A stretch of DNA of 64,000 bases from positions 52,371 to 116,370 of the forward strand of contig NZ_JAUFPS010000006.1 in NCBI RefSeq assembly GCF_030409315.1. The letters are read 5' to 3'. Origin of the DNA: Mucilaginibacter flavus (GTDB taxonomy: Bacteria > Bacteroidota > Bacteroidia > Sphingobacteriales > Sphingobacteriaceae). Positions 25,913-35,511 of this stretch are shown piece by piece; the stretch's first letter is position 1; every line of letters begins with the position of its first letter. Made by a program: the position numbers and the translations under genes. The notes under the pieces are model-generated. The model saw nothing but the letters and a program-made list of their open reading frames with translations. It searched no databases and had not been told where the DNA came from.

Positions 25913-26110
25913 TTTACGCTTCAATTGTTAAATTTCTGTTAAATAGGTACGGTTTTGCATGGAAGCGCAGGCAAATCAATAAAAAAACATATTCGCTACA
26001 GAATTTAAGCCTATCTTACACCTAAGGGTAAAACATTTAGCAGGTAACATGCTTATGGTTATATCAATACTTGCATAGTTCTTTTTTCGTTTAAATAATA
26101 AACTTTCAAT

Positions 26111-28774
26111 TTGTTACCACTTTTTAAGGCATTCATCACTTTGCCGACTACCAAAAAACAGAGGCCTTTGGGGGCTTTTAAATTTCCGCCATTAAAAAGG
26201 AGCTTTAGCCTTGTATTTTTGCTGATACCTCTATTTTCGGCAGCACAGCAAACAGATAGTGTAAAAGCGGCTACCAATAATTTCGATAAAACATTACAAT
26301 CGGCAACCGAGGTAAGCGGTACCATTAAAGACGCGGTTACGGGCAAACCACTTCCTTTTATCAGCGTAAAATTTACCGGTAGTACAGCAGGCACCAGTTC
26401 AGACATACAGGGAGCATTTAACCTAAGGCGAACCGGCTTGTTTAGTAAAGTAACATTTTCACATGTGGGTTATCCATCACTCACAAAAATTATAAAGGCG
26501 GGCCAGGTTAATGAACTGCACATTACGCTTAAGGCCAGCCAAACCCAGCTAAAAGAAGTTGCCATTACTTCAACCAAAAAAGTAAAATACCGCAACAAAG
26601 GGAATCCCGCGGTTGAACTTATTCAGCAAGTTATTGATCACAAACCCGAAAACAGGGCCGCCAGTGCCGATTATTTGCAATACGACCAGTATGAACGCAC
26701 CGGGTTTTCCTTTTTTGATATCTCGGCAAGGCTCATCAAACTTTTTGACAAGTATAAATTTATGCTTGATACCACGGTAAAAGTAAACGGGCAAACCCGC
26801 ACCACGCTGCCGGTCTTTTTTACCGAAAAACTATCAGAAAATTACTACCGCAAAAACCCTTCAAAATCAATACAAATACTAAAGGCCCAAAAGGATCTTA
26901 ACATTCTTAAGTTTATTGATACCGCCGGCGTTAATATTTACCTTAACAGGTTATACGGCAACAATATTGATATTTATGAGAACAACATTTTCATTCTTAC
27001 CAACCAGTTTCTGAGTCCCATAGCCAACCATTCGCCAGAGTTTTATAAGTTTTTTATTACTGATACCATAAAAACAGATAAAGGCAATCTTATTGAAATA
27101 AGCTTTACCCCGCGCAACAAAGGCGATTTACTTTTTGAGGGAAAGCTATTGGTAACCCAGGATGGCCGCTACGCTGTTGAAGGCTGCGATCTTAACGTTA
27201 ACAAGCAAATCAACATTAATTTTATGCGCAGCCTGCAGGTGCAGCTCAGTTTTGAACGATACCCTGATGGGCGTTATTATGTAAGAAAAAGCGATGTAAA
27301 GGCCGATTTTGGAATATTAAAGAAAAAAGGCCTGGCCATATATGGCGAACGTACGGTATTGTTTACCAATTACAAGTTAAACACCCCTATGCCCGATGAT
27401 TTTTACCGGGGCAAAAGTATGCAGCAGGCTACCGATTTGCATCAATCTGATACCGGGTATTGGGAACACAACCGCCCCGACTCGTTAACTGCCGGCCAGG
27501 CTCAGGCGTATAAAAAAATTAAACGGCTCGAAAGTATGCACGCCTTTAAACGGGATACCTGGTGGGCAGCTACGCTAACCGGCGGATATGCCAACACCGG
27601 CCCGGTACAAATTGGCCCTTTAGGCTCGCTTTACGCTTTTGACACACAGGAAGGTTCGCGCTTTCAGATTGGTGGCAGATCAACCCCGCAACTCAGCAAA
27701 AGTATTTATTTACAAGGCTTTGCCGCTTACGGAACAAAAGATAAGGAGTTTAAGTATAATCCAAACATATATTACTCGTTCAACAAAAACCCCGTTTACC
27801 GATATCCCAATGATTATATTAAAGTTGGGTATTTATATGATGTTAATGTACCGGGGCACAATTATGCTATAAGCAATGCCGAAGCCACGCTGTCATCCTT
27901 CAGCTCGGGCAAAACAGATTATTGGGTGTACAGTCGTATTTTTACTGTTGATTATTTAAAGGAATTTGAAAATCATTTCTCGTACGATTTTACTTTTAAA
28001 AACTGGAATCAGCGGGCGGCAGGTACATTGTTGTATCAGCAAAACGACGAAGCCGGTACCCTTGTACACAATTTAACTACCACCGAAGTAGGCGTAAATT
28101 TACGGTACGCCCCGCATGAACAAGTAATACAGGGTACTCAATACCGCCATATCATTTACAGTAAATACCCTATTTTAACGCTACAGGTTAATCACGATTT
28201 TAAGGGGCTGATGAATGGCTCATACAGCTATACCAATTTTACAGGGTCAATTGTGAAACGGTTTTACCTTTCGCAATTGGGCTTTACCGATGTTACATTG
28301 ATGGGTAATTATTTAATTGGCAAGGTGCCCTTCCCCTTACTTAACATCAGCGCGGCCAATCAATCCATTGCCTACAACGCCGATGCCTATAATGGCATGA
28401 ACTACCTGGAGTTTGTAAGTGATCATTATGCCGGCTTTAACTTAACTCAAAGTTTCAACGGGTTTTTCCTCAATAAAATTCCACTGATTGAACATTTAAA
28501 ATGGCGCGAATACCTATCCTTTAAAATACTATACGGCGGTTTGCGCACCGAAAACAATCCGCTTTACTCAGCTAATTTATACCGTTTCCCTTCGGCAGCC
28601 AACGGGGCCAACGGTACATTTGCCTTAGGTAACACGCCATATGTGGAAGTGGGTGCAGGTATAGGCAACATATTTAAAATTTTGCGGGTAGATGTTATTA
28701 AAAGGCTCAATTACCTTGATCACCCCGGCACATCTGTTTATGGTATTAAACTGAGTTTTGCCCCTGATTTTTAA
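26111..28774 (+). CDS. DUF5686 family protein with a carboxypeptidase-regulatory-like domain
   Basis: An outer-membrane or secreted protein of up to 887 residues. After a signal peptide (FSLVFLLIPLFSAAQ) comes a beta-sandwich domain like those at the N-terminus of TonB receptors (GTIKDAVTGKPLPFISV, GAFNLRRTG), and then the long DUF5686 part, with many aromatic, beta-rich segments and an end FAPDF typical of outer-membrane barrels. No ATG precedes the signal peptide, so a TTG (26111 or 26141) is the likely start and the exact one is unclear. Function is unknown. Confidence 0.82.
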   Translation: MLPLFKAFITLPTTKKQRPLGAFKFPPLKRSFSLVFLLIPLFSAAQQTDSVKAATNNFDKTLQSATEVSGTIKDAVTGKPLPFISVKFTGSTAGTSSDIQGAFNLRRTGLFSKVTFSHVGYPSLTKIIKAGQVNELHITLKASQTQLKEVAITSTKKVKYRNKGNPAVELIQQVIDHKPENRAASADYLQYDQYERTGFSFFDISARLIKLFDKYKFMLDTTVKVNGQTRTTLPVFFTEKLSENYYRKNPSKSIQILKAQKDLNILKFIDTAGVNIYLNRLYGNNIDIYENNIFILTNQFLSPIANHSPEFYKFFITDTIKTDKGNLIEISFTPRNKGDLLFEGKLLVTQDGRYAVEGCDLNVNKQININFMRSLQVQLSFERYPDGRYYVRKSDVKADFGILKKKGLAIYGERTVLFTNYKLNTPMPDDFYRGKSMQQATDLHQSDTGYWEHNRPDSLTAGQAQAYKKIKRLESMHAFKRDTWWAATLTGGYANTGPVQIGPLGSLYAFDTQEGSRFQIGGRSTPQLSKSIYLQGFAAYGTKDKEFKYNPNIYYSFNKNPVYRYPNDYIKVGYLYDVNVPGHNYAISNAEATLSSFSSGKTDYWVYSRIFTVDYLKEFENHFSYDFTFKNWNQRAAGTLLYQQNDEAGTLVHNLTTTEVGVNLRYAPHEQVIQGTQYRHIIYSKYPILTLQVNHDFKGLMNGSYSYTNFTGSIVKRFYLSQLGFTDVTLMGNYLIGKVPFPLLNISAANQSIAYNADAYNGMNYLEFVSDHYAGFNLTQSFNGFFLNKIPLIEHLKWREYLSFKILYGGLRTENNPLYSANLYRFPSAANGANGTFALGNTPYVEVGAGIGNIFKILRVDVIKRLNYLDHPGTSVYGIKLSFAPDF

Positions 28775-28785
28775 ACAATTGTTTA

Positions 28786-29964
28786 TTAGGCTTTGGCCAG
28801 GGTTATAACCGTAATCTCTGGCCAGATGCCAACTCTGCCTTTTAACCCCAAAAAGCCAAAGCCCCGGTTAACATACAGATACCTGCCGGCTTTTTGATAC
28901 AAGCCTGCCCATTGTTTGTAAATGTATTTAATGGGGCTCCATTTAAAGCCAAATACTTCGATGCCAAACTGGGCACCGTGGGTATGGCCGGATAGTGTTA
29001 AATGGATATGTTTATCGTGCCCAAGCGTTACCGCTTCCCAGTGCGACGGATCATGCGACATCAGGATTTTAAACGCGTTCGCTGGTACCCAGGTTGTAGC
29101 TTTTTGCAAATCTCCATATTGATGAAAGCCACCCGTTCCCCAGTTTTCTACACCGATGAGCGATATCGACTGTCCGTTTTTTTGAATGGTAACCGCTTCA
29201 TCAAGTAATAGTTTAAAACCAATTTCCTTGTGTACCTCTTTCAGCCTAACCAGGTTAAACTTTTTATCACTCTCGTGCTCCCAACGTTTGTAGTCGCCAT
29301 AATCATGGTTGCCCAGTACAGAAAATTTGCCCATCCGGGCTTTAAGCTGGGCAAAAGTATCAATCCATGGGTCCATTTCAATAGCTTCGTTGTTCACCAG
29401 GTCGCCGGTAAACAGGATCACGTCGCTTTGCTGATCGTTCACCATAGCCACTCCTTTCTCTACCCCGTCCCGGCTGGTAAAACTGCCCGAATGAATATCA
29501 GACAATTGGGTAATGGTAAAACCATCAAAAGCCTCGGGCAAATCCGGAAAAGTGAGCGTTTCTTTGCGCACTTTGTAATAATGCCGTCCGCCGGTGAGGC
29601 CGTACAACAAGCCAATAAATGGCACAGCCGCAATTGCCACCGCCAGCCAGCTTACCCATTCGCTTCTGGGCGGAAAGCCACGAAACAGGCGAACAACATC
29701 TTCCAGCAACAAAACCGGCAGGGCCGCAATTTTAGGAACTATGGAAAGCAGCATTAGCCCCATAAGCCAGGGAATAAGGCGGGGCATGGTGCGGGTTGGG
29801 CTTCGGCTGAGCATAACCAATATTAAACCAGCCACAATAGCCACATCAAATAGCCAATAAGCCGATAAGATTAACGAATTTGCCGTGAGAGTTTTTACCG
29901 CCTGGTAAAAATAAGGATCGGCAATAAATATAATAAGCAGTATAAAAGGAACGCGTTTTTTCAT
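28786..29964 (-). CDS. Membrane-bound metallophosphoesterase
   Basis: A 392-residue calcineurin-like phosphoesterase with about four N-terminal membrane helices and a catalytic domain carrying the metal ligands: TQLSDIHSGSF (D-x-H), VILFTGDLVNNE (GD), VLGNHDYGDY (GNHD), LMSHDPSHW (H) and LTLSGHTHGAQFG (GHTH). This matches YkuE/YaeI-like enzymes that act on phospholipid or UDP-lipid phosphates at the membrane. The ending overlaps no gene, and the convergent neighbour stops 11 bases away. The substrate is not known. Confidence 0.92.
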   Translation of the reverse strand: MKKRVPFILLIIFIADPYFYQAVKTLTANSLILSAYWLFDVAIVAGLILVMLSRSPTRTMPRLIPWLMGLMLLSIVPKIAALPVLLLEDVVRLFRGFPPRSEWVSWLAVAIAAVPFIGLLYGLTGGRHYYKVRKETLTFPDLPEAFDGFTITQLSDIHSGSFTSRDGVEKGVAMVNDQQSDVILFTGDLVNNEAIEMDPWIDTFAQLKARMGKFSVLGNHDYGDYKRWEHESDKKFNLVRLKEVHKEIGFKLLLDEAVTIQKNGQSISLIGVENWGTGGFHQYGDLQKATTWVPANAFKILMSHDPSHWEAVTLGHDKHIHLTLSGHTHGAQFGIEVFGFKWSPIKYIYKQWAGLYQKAGRYLYVNRGFGFLGLKGRVGIWPEITVITLAKA

Positions 29965-30050
29965 GTTGTATACCTATGCAGACGATTGAACGGGCAAAAC
30001 ATTTTAAGCTTGCTGAATTTTTTTTGTAAAATTGACGAGCGAGTCCCAAA

Positions 30051-30509
30051 ATGCAATACCTCATTGAAAAATCCAACCGGCATAACCTGTTCAAGCTATT
30101 GAAAAAGCTTGAACCCACAACCCTGCCGCTTTGGGGTAAAATGAACGCGCAACAAATGGTAGAGCATTTGATAACCAATGTGAAATACACCAATGGAACG
30201 TTCACGTTTACCTGCAAGCGATCACCAGAAGAAGCCAATCGTTCAAAACAGGTTATGATTTATACAGATACCCCTATGCCTATGAACATTGTGCTGGGAG
30301 ATTTGCCGTCAAACTATGCCTACCCCAATTTATCCGCGGCTATTGAACAATTAATGAAGGAACTTGCAACCTTCGATCAGCATTTTAAAACACCGGGAAT
30401 TACAGAAGATCACTTAAGCTTTGGCAGTATGAACCACCAGGAATGGATCATATGGCACAGCAAACATTTTACCCATCATTTTAAACAATTTGGCCTGTTA
30501 TCGGCATAG
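30051..30509 (+). CDS. DUF1569 / DinB-like protein
   Basis: A 152-residue helical protein resembling DUF1569, a branch of the DinB-like four-helix metal-binding fold. Landmarks are LPLWGKMNAQQMVEHLI near the N-terminus and MNHQEWIIWHSKHFTHHFKQFGL at the C-terminus, which supply several His that could bind metal. It stands alone; the role is unknown, and relatives are found with thiol-dependent enzymes or as single genes. Confidence 0.75.
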   Translation: MQYLIEKSNRHNLFKLLKKLEPTTLPLWGKMNAQQMVEHLITNVKYTNGTFTFTCKRSPEEANRSKQVMIYTDTPMPMNIVLGDLPSNYAYPNLSAAIEQLMKELATFDQHFKTPGITEDHLSFGSMNHQEWIIWHSKHFTHHFKQFGLLSA

Positions 30510-30659
30510 CCAATTCAAGAAAACAAAAACCCCAATCCCATCTTTTGTCCTTAAATCTTTGTTCCTTGCTCCATCAAAATCCTTGCTCCATCCCAAACAA
30601 TCTGCAACAATTTTGATTTATCACGTTATAAAAGAACTTTTTTGCTTTATTTTGTTTCT

Positions 30660-31676
30660 ATGTTAAAAACCAGACTTGCCCTGCTTTTCATAGCATCGAT
30701 AGCCTGCAGCATATCGGCACGCGCCCAGCAAACCGATTCGCTGAAAAAGGATACCATCAAAATTGATACCGCCCAGGTAAACAAATTTCGCATCGATTCA
30801 CGAAAAAACGCGATTCCTACCAGGGTAAGGCAAATCACTATCCAGCGCGAGCAGATACCGGTAACCATGCTTGATTATAAGCCGGTGTACTGGAAAAAAG
30901 CGGTCACTTTTGCCTTAAACTTTAGCCAATCGGCTTTTACCAATAACTATAGCGCGGGTGGTGTAAACTCTGTGGCATTGGGTACCAACTTTATTTACCA
31001 CACCGAGTATAACAAAGCACCGTTCAGTTATGTATCTGAGTTAAACCTTACTTATGGCGTAGCTAAAAATAAAGGGCAAGGCAAACGTAAAACCAACGAC
31101 CGTATTTACTTTGATAACAAACTGGCTTCGCAATTATCCAAACACTGGTACTTTTTCGGATCGTTAACGTTCGAGTCGCAGTTTGATAAGGGTTTCAATT
31201 ACACCGACCTTGGCAACGGACAGTTTAGCTCCCAGGAAATTTCTAACTTCATGGCACCAGGTTACTTAACCGAATCACTCGGTTTTGAGTACAAGCCTAC
31301 CGGATATTTTGATTTGCGTTTGGGTACAGGTACCGCCAGGCAAACATTTGTGCTATCTGACAGTGTTAGAAAAGTTAATGATTACGGCGTAGGCCAAAAT
31401 CATAAAGTAAAAAACGATCTGGCATTCCAGGTCGTAGCTTTATTTGACAAGGATATTGCCAAAAATATTCACCTTAACACCCGTTACGCACTGTTTATCC
31501 CATACAACCAGTCGCCAAAATATATTACCCACCGTGTGGATGCAGTTTTATCGGCCAAAGTAAACCGCCTGATAAACGTTACCATCAACGGCACGCTGTT
31601 ATATGACAGGCACACCGCCGACGCCGCCCAGGGTACCGAAGGCCTGGCGCTGGGAATGCTGTATAGGTTTCCGTAG
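30660..31676 (+). CDS. DUF3078 family outer-membrane protein
   Basis: A 338-residue exported protein. The ATG at 30660 (MLKTRLALLFIASIACSISARAQ) gives a proper signal peptide. The body is beta-rich with segments known from DUF3078 proteins, such as WKKAVTFALNFSQSAFTNNY and GGVNSVALGTNF, and FDNKLASQLSKHWYFFGSL, and it ends in LGMLYRFP with the terminal aromatic-proline typical of some barrels. It is widespread in Bacteroidota with no settled role. Next gene on this strand is ffh. Confidence 0.8.
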   Translation: MLKTRLALLFIASIACSISARAQQTDSLKKDTIKIDTAQVNKFRIDSRKNAIPTRVRQITIQREQIPVTMLDYKPVYWKKAVTFALNFSQSAFTNNYSAGGVNSVALGTNFIYHTEYNKAPFSYVSELNLTYGVAKNKGQGKRKTNDRIYFDNKLASQLSKHWYFFGSLTFESQFDKGFNYTDLGNGQFSSQEISNFMAPGYLTESLGFEYKPTGYFDLRLGTGTARQTFVLSDSVRKVNDYGVGQNHKVKNDLAFQVVALFDKDIAKNIHLNTRYALFIPYNQSPKYITHRVDAVLSAKVNRLINVTINGTLLYDRHTADAAQGTEGLALGMLYRFP

Positions 31677-31679
31677 TCC

Positions 31680-31837
31680 CGGAGGGACAGACTATTGGAC
31701 TGTGGGACAGAAGCGCTCTTATCGCCTGATAAACTATTGGGAGACTATTAATAATTTGGTCTAAAAACGGCTATTCTATATCTAATGGCCTTATAGTCAA
31801 AAAGTCCAATAATCATATAGTCTAAATAGTCCAAAAA
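31680..31837. repeat. Intergenic inverted word repeat before ffh
   Basis: Words such as AGACTATTGGACT (31688-31700) and GGGAGACTATTAATAATTTG (left) oppose AGTCCAATAATCATATAGTC and AAATAGTCCAAAAACTATA (right). The two sides are made from GGACTATT/AGACTAT-type words and their complements. It ends directly at the promoter of ffh. Confidence 0.55.
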
Positions 31838-31840
31838 CTA

Positions 31841-31848
31841 TACCTTTG
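31841..31848 (+). promoter_or_regulatory. -7 box of ffh
   Basis: TACCTTTG fits TAnnTTTG exactly and is 26 bases upstream of the ffh ATG. No -33 TTG at standard spacing. Confidence 0.55.
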
Positions 31849-31873
31849 TATCCTCAAAATTAGGATAATAATA

Positions 31874-33202
31874 ATGTTTGAAAATCTTTCGGATAAGCTT
31901 GACAGGGCCTTTAAGGTACTGAAAGGCCAGGGAACTATTACAGAAATAAACGTGGCCGAAACCATGAAGGAAATTAGAAAAGCCCTTCTGGATGCCGACG
32001 TTAACTATAAAACCGCCAAAGCATTTACCGATGATGTAAGGCAAAAAGCACTTGGTAATAATGTACTAACCTCAATTTCTCCGGGTCAGTTATTAACCAA
32101 GCTCATGAACGATGAGCTTACCGAGTTAATGGGCGGCACCACGGCCGATCTTAATTTCCCGGCTACACCAACCATTATCCTTATTGCAGGTTTGAACGGT
32201 GCCGGTAAAACAACCTTTACCGGTAAACTGGCTAACTACTTAAAAACTCAAAAAAATAAAAAACCTTTACTGGTTGCCGATGATATTTACCGCCCTGCCG
32301 CGATAGACCAGCTACAGGTATTGGGCGAGCAGATAGGCGTTCCGGTTTATGCTAACAGGGAATCAAAAGATCCGGTTGCCATCGCACAGGAAGGTATAGC
32401 CCTGGCTAAGCAAAATGGCCACAACGTGGTGATTATTGATACCGCCGGTCGTTTAGCTATTGATGAAGCCATGATGGTGGAAATTGAGCAGGTAAAAGGC
32501 GCGGTAAAACCACATGAAATTTTATTTGTGGTTGACTCCATGACCGGCCAGGACGCGGTGAACACGGCAAAAGTGTTCAACGATCGCCTTGACTTTACCG
32601 GTGTTGTTTTAACCAAATTGGATGGTGATACCCGTGGTGGTGCCGCGCTATCAATCAAATCTGTCGTAAACAAGCCTATTAAGTTTATTGGTACCGGCGA
32701 GAAGATGGAAGCGTTAGACGTTTTCCACCCCGACCGTATGGCATCAAGGATTCTGGGCATGGGCGACGTGGTTTCGCTTGTTGAACGCGCGCAACAGCAG
32801 TTTGACGAGAAGGAAGCAGCAGAGTTACAGAAGAAGATCCGCAAAAACAAGTTCGACTTTAACGACTTTTACAGCCAGATACAGCAGATCAAAAAAATGG
32901 GTAACATGAAAGATCTGATGGGTATGATACCTGGTGTAGGTAAAATGATGAAAGATGTGGAGGTTGACGATAACGCGTTCAAGGCCATTGAAGCTATTAT
33001 CCAATCAATGACGCCGTTTGAAAAATCAAACCCGGAAACTATTAATCAAAGCCGCCGTAACCGTATTGCCAAAGGCTCGGGTACCGATTTGGCCGAGGTT
33101 AACCGTTTGATGAAACAGTTTGACGATATGAAAAAAGTGATGAAACAAATGAGCAACCCCGCAGCCATGGCCAGCATGATGCGCCGGATGCCGAAAATGT
33201 AA
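31874..33202 (+). CDS. ffh: Signal recognition particle protein
   Basis: A 442-residue Ffh GTPase that binds the 4.5S RNA and delivers inner-membrane proteins to FtsY. The N domain (residues 1-90), G domain with LNGAGKTTFTGKLA, DDIYRPAAIDQL, DTAGRL and TKLDGDTRGGAAL, and the Met-rich M domain (GNMKDLMGMIPGVGKMM; MKKVMKQMSNPAAMASMM) appear in order. The size is normal. A strong terminator follows. Confidence 0.97.
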   Translation: MFENLSDKLDRAFKVLKGQGTITEINVAETMKEIRKALLDADVNYKTAKAFTDDVRQKALGNNVLTSISPGQLLTKLMNDELTELMGGTTADLNFPATPTIILIAGLNGAGKTTFTGKLANYLKTQKNKKPLLVADDIYRPAAIDQLQVLGEQIGVPVYANRESKDPVAIAQEGIALAKQNGHNVVIIDTAGRLAIDEAMMVEIEQVKGAVKPHEILFVVDSMTGQDAVNTAKVFNDRLDFTGVVLTKLDGDTRGGAALSIKSVVNKPIKFIGTGEKMEALDVFHPDRMASRILGMGDVVSLVERAQQQFDEKEAAELQKKIRKNKFDFNDFYSQIQQIKKMGNMKDLMGMIPGVGKMMKDVEVDDNAFKAIEAIIQSMTPFEKSNPETINQSRRNRIAKGSGTDLAEVNRLMKQFDDMKKVMKQMSNPAAMASMMRRMPKM

Positions 33203-33237
33203 CTCCCTTAACCCCCGAAGGGGGAATATAAAAGTAT

Positions 33238-33270
33238 AAAAAGCTCCCGGTTATAGCCGGGAGCTTTTTT
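33238..33270 (+). terminator. Terminator after ffh
   Basis: AAGCTCCCGG (33241-33250) pairs perfectly with CCGGGAGCTT (33257-33266) across a six-base loop, then a T run. Confidence 0.93.
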
Positions 33271-33405
33271 GTTATATGTCGAATTTTGTGTTGTTTTCTG
33301 AAAAGCCGGCTTCGCTTGTGTATATTTTACCATACATATAAAGCAATCGTTCAGTTTTGTTCACCTCCTAAAGGTTGTATGGCATAGGCTTTGTCTGTGT
33401 AATGT

Positions 33406-33438
33406 CATGCTGCGGTGTAAAAACACATATGTAGCATG
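33406..33438 (+). promoter_or_regulatory. Leader hairpin of the low-complexity protein gene
   Basis: CATGCT (33406-33411) pairs with AGCATG (33433-33438) and an inner GTGT with ACAC. It sits 26 bases ahead of the ATG at 33465. A role in message stability is possible; no function is shown. Confidence 0.35.
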
Positions 33439-33464
33439 TTAAATTAAACTTAGAGAACACAGTC

Positions 33465-34235
33465 ATGAAAAATTTATTGAAACCGGTATTATTTACAGCA
33501 GCATTATTCGCGGCAAAAGCAAGTATAGCGCAGGTTAATTTAGGCGCTACCACAGCAACTAAAATAGTAACTCAAACCGCTTTACCATCAGTTAATGCGG
33601 CAACTGTAGCTCAAAAGGCTGCTACCCAAACTGCTAATATCAGCAACCAGGCAGCTGCCCAGGCTCAAAATGTAGCAGCACGTACTGCTGCTCAAACGCA
33701 GGCTACTACAAACGCGGCGGCAGCCAATACCCAAACAGCAGCCAACCAGGCTACAACTTTAAACGGAAGTGTTAATTCGGCCGCTAATGTAGCTTCAAAT
33801 ACCGCGGTTGATGGTTCATCAGCTGCAACTAACGTATCTGGCTCTGGTAGCTTAAACGGTTCTGCCTCTACTGCCAATACCACCAACGCGGTAAACGGTG
33901 CAGTATCTGCAACAAAAACCGCTGCCTCAAATGCATCGGCCAACGTGAGCGCGAAAGCTAAGGAAACAGCTGTAAAAGCATCAGCTGCTAAAACTGCAAC
34001 TGTAAACGCTACTAAAGCTACAGGAAGCAAAGCAATTAAAGCAGCCAAAAGTGTAAGCGTAAGCAGCAACGGAAGCTTAAAAGGTTCTGGTAGTACTGCT
34101 GCAACTTCAAAAGGAGCTAATGTTGATTTAGCTAACAGCGGTTCATCTGCAACTACTGTTAAAGCAGGCAAAAAAAGTGCTTCTCTTAACGCTACAGGCA
34201 GTGGCTCTACTAAAGTAAGCGCTGTTAAACAATAA
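33465..34235 (+). CDS. Secreted Ala/Ser/Thr/Asn-rich low-complexity protein
   Basis: A 256-residue protein with a signal peptide (MKNLLKPVLFTAALFAAKASIAQ) and a body made almost wholly of Ala, Ser, Thr, Asn, Val, Gly, Gln and Lys. There are no Trp, Cys, His, Phe, Tyr or Met after the signal peptide. The first half has an Ala/Gln/Thr/Asn pattern that could form an amphipathic helix; the second half has three loose Gly-Ser units (SGSGSLNGSAST, SNGSLKGSGSTAATS, LNATGSGSTKVS) between Lys/Ala-rich stretches. No family is recognised. An isolated gene with its own terminator suggests an abundant extracytoplasmic product. Confidence 0.78.
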   Translation: MKNLLKPVLFTAALFAAKASIAQVNLGATTATKIVTQTALPSVNAATVAQKAATQTANISNQAAAQAQNVAARTAAQTQATTNAAAANTQTAANQATTLNGSVNSAANVASNTAVDGSSAATNVSGSGSLNGSASTANTTNAVNGAVSATKTAASNASANVSAKAKETAVKASAAKTATVNATKATGSKAIKAAKSVSVSSNGSLKGSGSTAATSKGANVDLANSGSSATTVKAGKKSASLNATGSGSTKVSAVKQ

Positions 34236-34256
34236 ATTAGTTAGTAATAACTCATT

Positions 34257-34284
34257 ACAAAAGGGCCTCTTGGGGCCCTTTTGT
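34257..34284 (+). terminator. Terminator after the low-complexity protein gene
   Basis: ACAAAAGGGCC (34257-34267) pairs exactly with GGCCCTTTTGT (34274-34284) with a six-base loop. Confidence 0.85.
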
Positions 34285-34324
34285 GGATACCTAAATACCC
34301 TACCTATAGTTAAATACTACCCCG

Positions 34325-35263
34325 ATGAACAAACTTAAACTTATTGCGCTGCTCATCTTGATGAGTGGTAGCCTACATACTTTTGCCCAGCAAACTACTA
34401 CTGATACCACCAAAAAGCCCCAGGTTAAAGAAATTTTTGTAAACGTTGGCGCTCAATACATTTCAAACCTTACCTACGCCGGCCGGCGCGATGAAAGCAG
34501 TGTGCCTTTGTTATTGCCCAGTGTAACACTGGTAAGCAAACACGGCTTCTTTTTAAGCGCTATTGGCTATTTTGATTTGAATGGATCAAAATCAGGTGCG
34601 GAAGGTTTGAGTGTTACCCCGGGTTATGTGTTTGCCTTTGATAGTAAAAAATATTACGGAGGTAATGTATCTGCAACCAAATTTTTTATTACAGGCAGCA
34701 GCCCTATTATATTATCATCTTTTGATGCCACCATTGATGCTCAACTTTATGCCAACCCCGATAATATTGTGAAGTTTACAGCGGGTGGCAGTTATCGTTT
34801 TGACAAAAACGACAAACACGATATCATTAATACGGCCGAACTTTCAAAAGAGATTTTTGCCTATAAAACCGGCCCAACTAAACTTAATGGATTAAAAATT
34901 ACACCAACAGCGTCGCTTTACGCGGGTACGCAGTCGTTTTACCAAACATATTATACCGAATCGCAGGTTACCCGTTCGGTAGAAACTCCGCAGAAACAAA
35001 CGCCTATTAATGTATTGTTCCCTAATCAGCCTAAGCAAACCATCATTACCCAAACCGTAACCCAGGAAAATCAAAAAGAGGTGCGCAGATACCAGTTGCT
35101 GGCCTTCAGCGGATCGATGCCGGTTACCTATGTGATCAATAAGGTACAGCTTATTTTTACGCCCTACCTTATCAAGCCTTTTAACCAGGTTGATTACGTG
35201 AGTAACACCTCCAAAAATGGATTGTACTTTTTGTTTTCGGCAGGGGTAAGCGTGACCTTTTAA
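34325..35263 (+). CDS. Predicted outer-membrane beta-barrel protein, unknown family
   Basis: A 312-residue exported protein with signal peptide (MNKLKLIALLILMSGSLHTFAQ) and alternating hydrophobic strands ending in LYFLFSAGVSVTF, as expected for an outer-membrane barrel. No specific family is recognised. The ATG at 34325 is close behind the preceding gene's terminator (41 bases), so its own promoter must lie in that gap. Confidence 0.75.
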   Translation: MNKLKLIALLILMSGSLHTFAQQTTTDTTKKPQVKEIFVNVGAQYISNLTYAGRRDESSVPLLLPSVTLVSKHGFFLSAIGYFDLNGSKSGAEGLSVTPGYVFAFDSKKYYGGNVSATKFFITGSSPIILSSFDATIDAQLYANPDNIVKFTAGGSYRFDKNDKHDIINTAELSKEIFAYKTGPTKLNGLKITPTASLYAGTQSFYQTYYTESQVTRSVETPQKQTPINVLFPNQPKQTIITQTVTQENQKEVRRYQLLAFSGSMPVTYVINKVQLIFTPYLIKPFNQVDYVSNTSKNGLYFLFSAGVSVTF

Positions 35264-35511
35264 AAGGTGCCACTTTGAGTTAGGCTTATAAAAAAAATAA
35301 TTCCAAACCAGGAATGTTTTTGATGTCTGTATCTCAAGCATTCTGATTATTTATACATGCTCCAAAAACCTTGTTTTTGTTTCTTTTATCCTTCCTACAA
35401 AAGTCTTTTATGCTTTGTCCCCAGGTCCTTGGTCCAAAAAGTCTTCCGCTCCAAAAACTCACAATATATTCACCAATTCTTCGTATATTCGTGTATTAAT
35501 TTATAACAAAA

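Noticed and set aside
30510..30630. TCCTTGCTCCATC repeats between the DUF1569 and DUF3078 genes
   Set aside because: Clear word tandem but no facing complementary arm; possibly a half site of the same phenomenon, not strong enough to list.
33360..33368. TTCACCTCC, like the 3' end of 16S rRNA, ahead of the low-complexity protein gene
   Set aside because: A nine-base match is expected by chance in a window of this size, and it lies about 100 bases from the start codon with no clear partner.
35357..35511. A frame of about 50 codons between the barrel protein gene and the BI-1 gene
   Set aside because: Its residues come from repeated intergenic words (TCCTT, GTCC, CCAAAAA) and it runs into the BI-1 promoter; it is not convincing as a gene.
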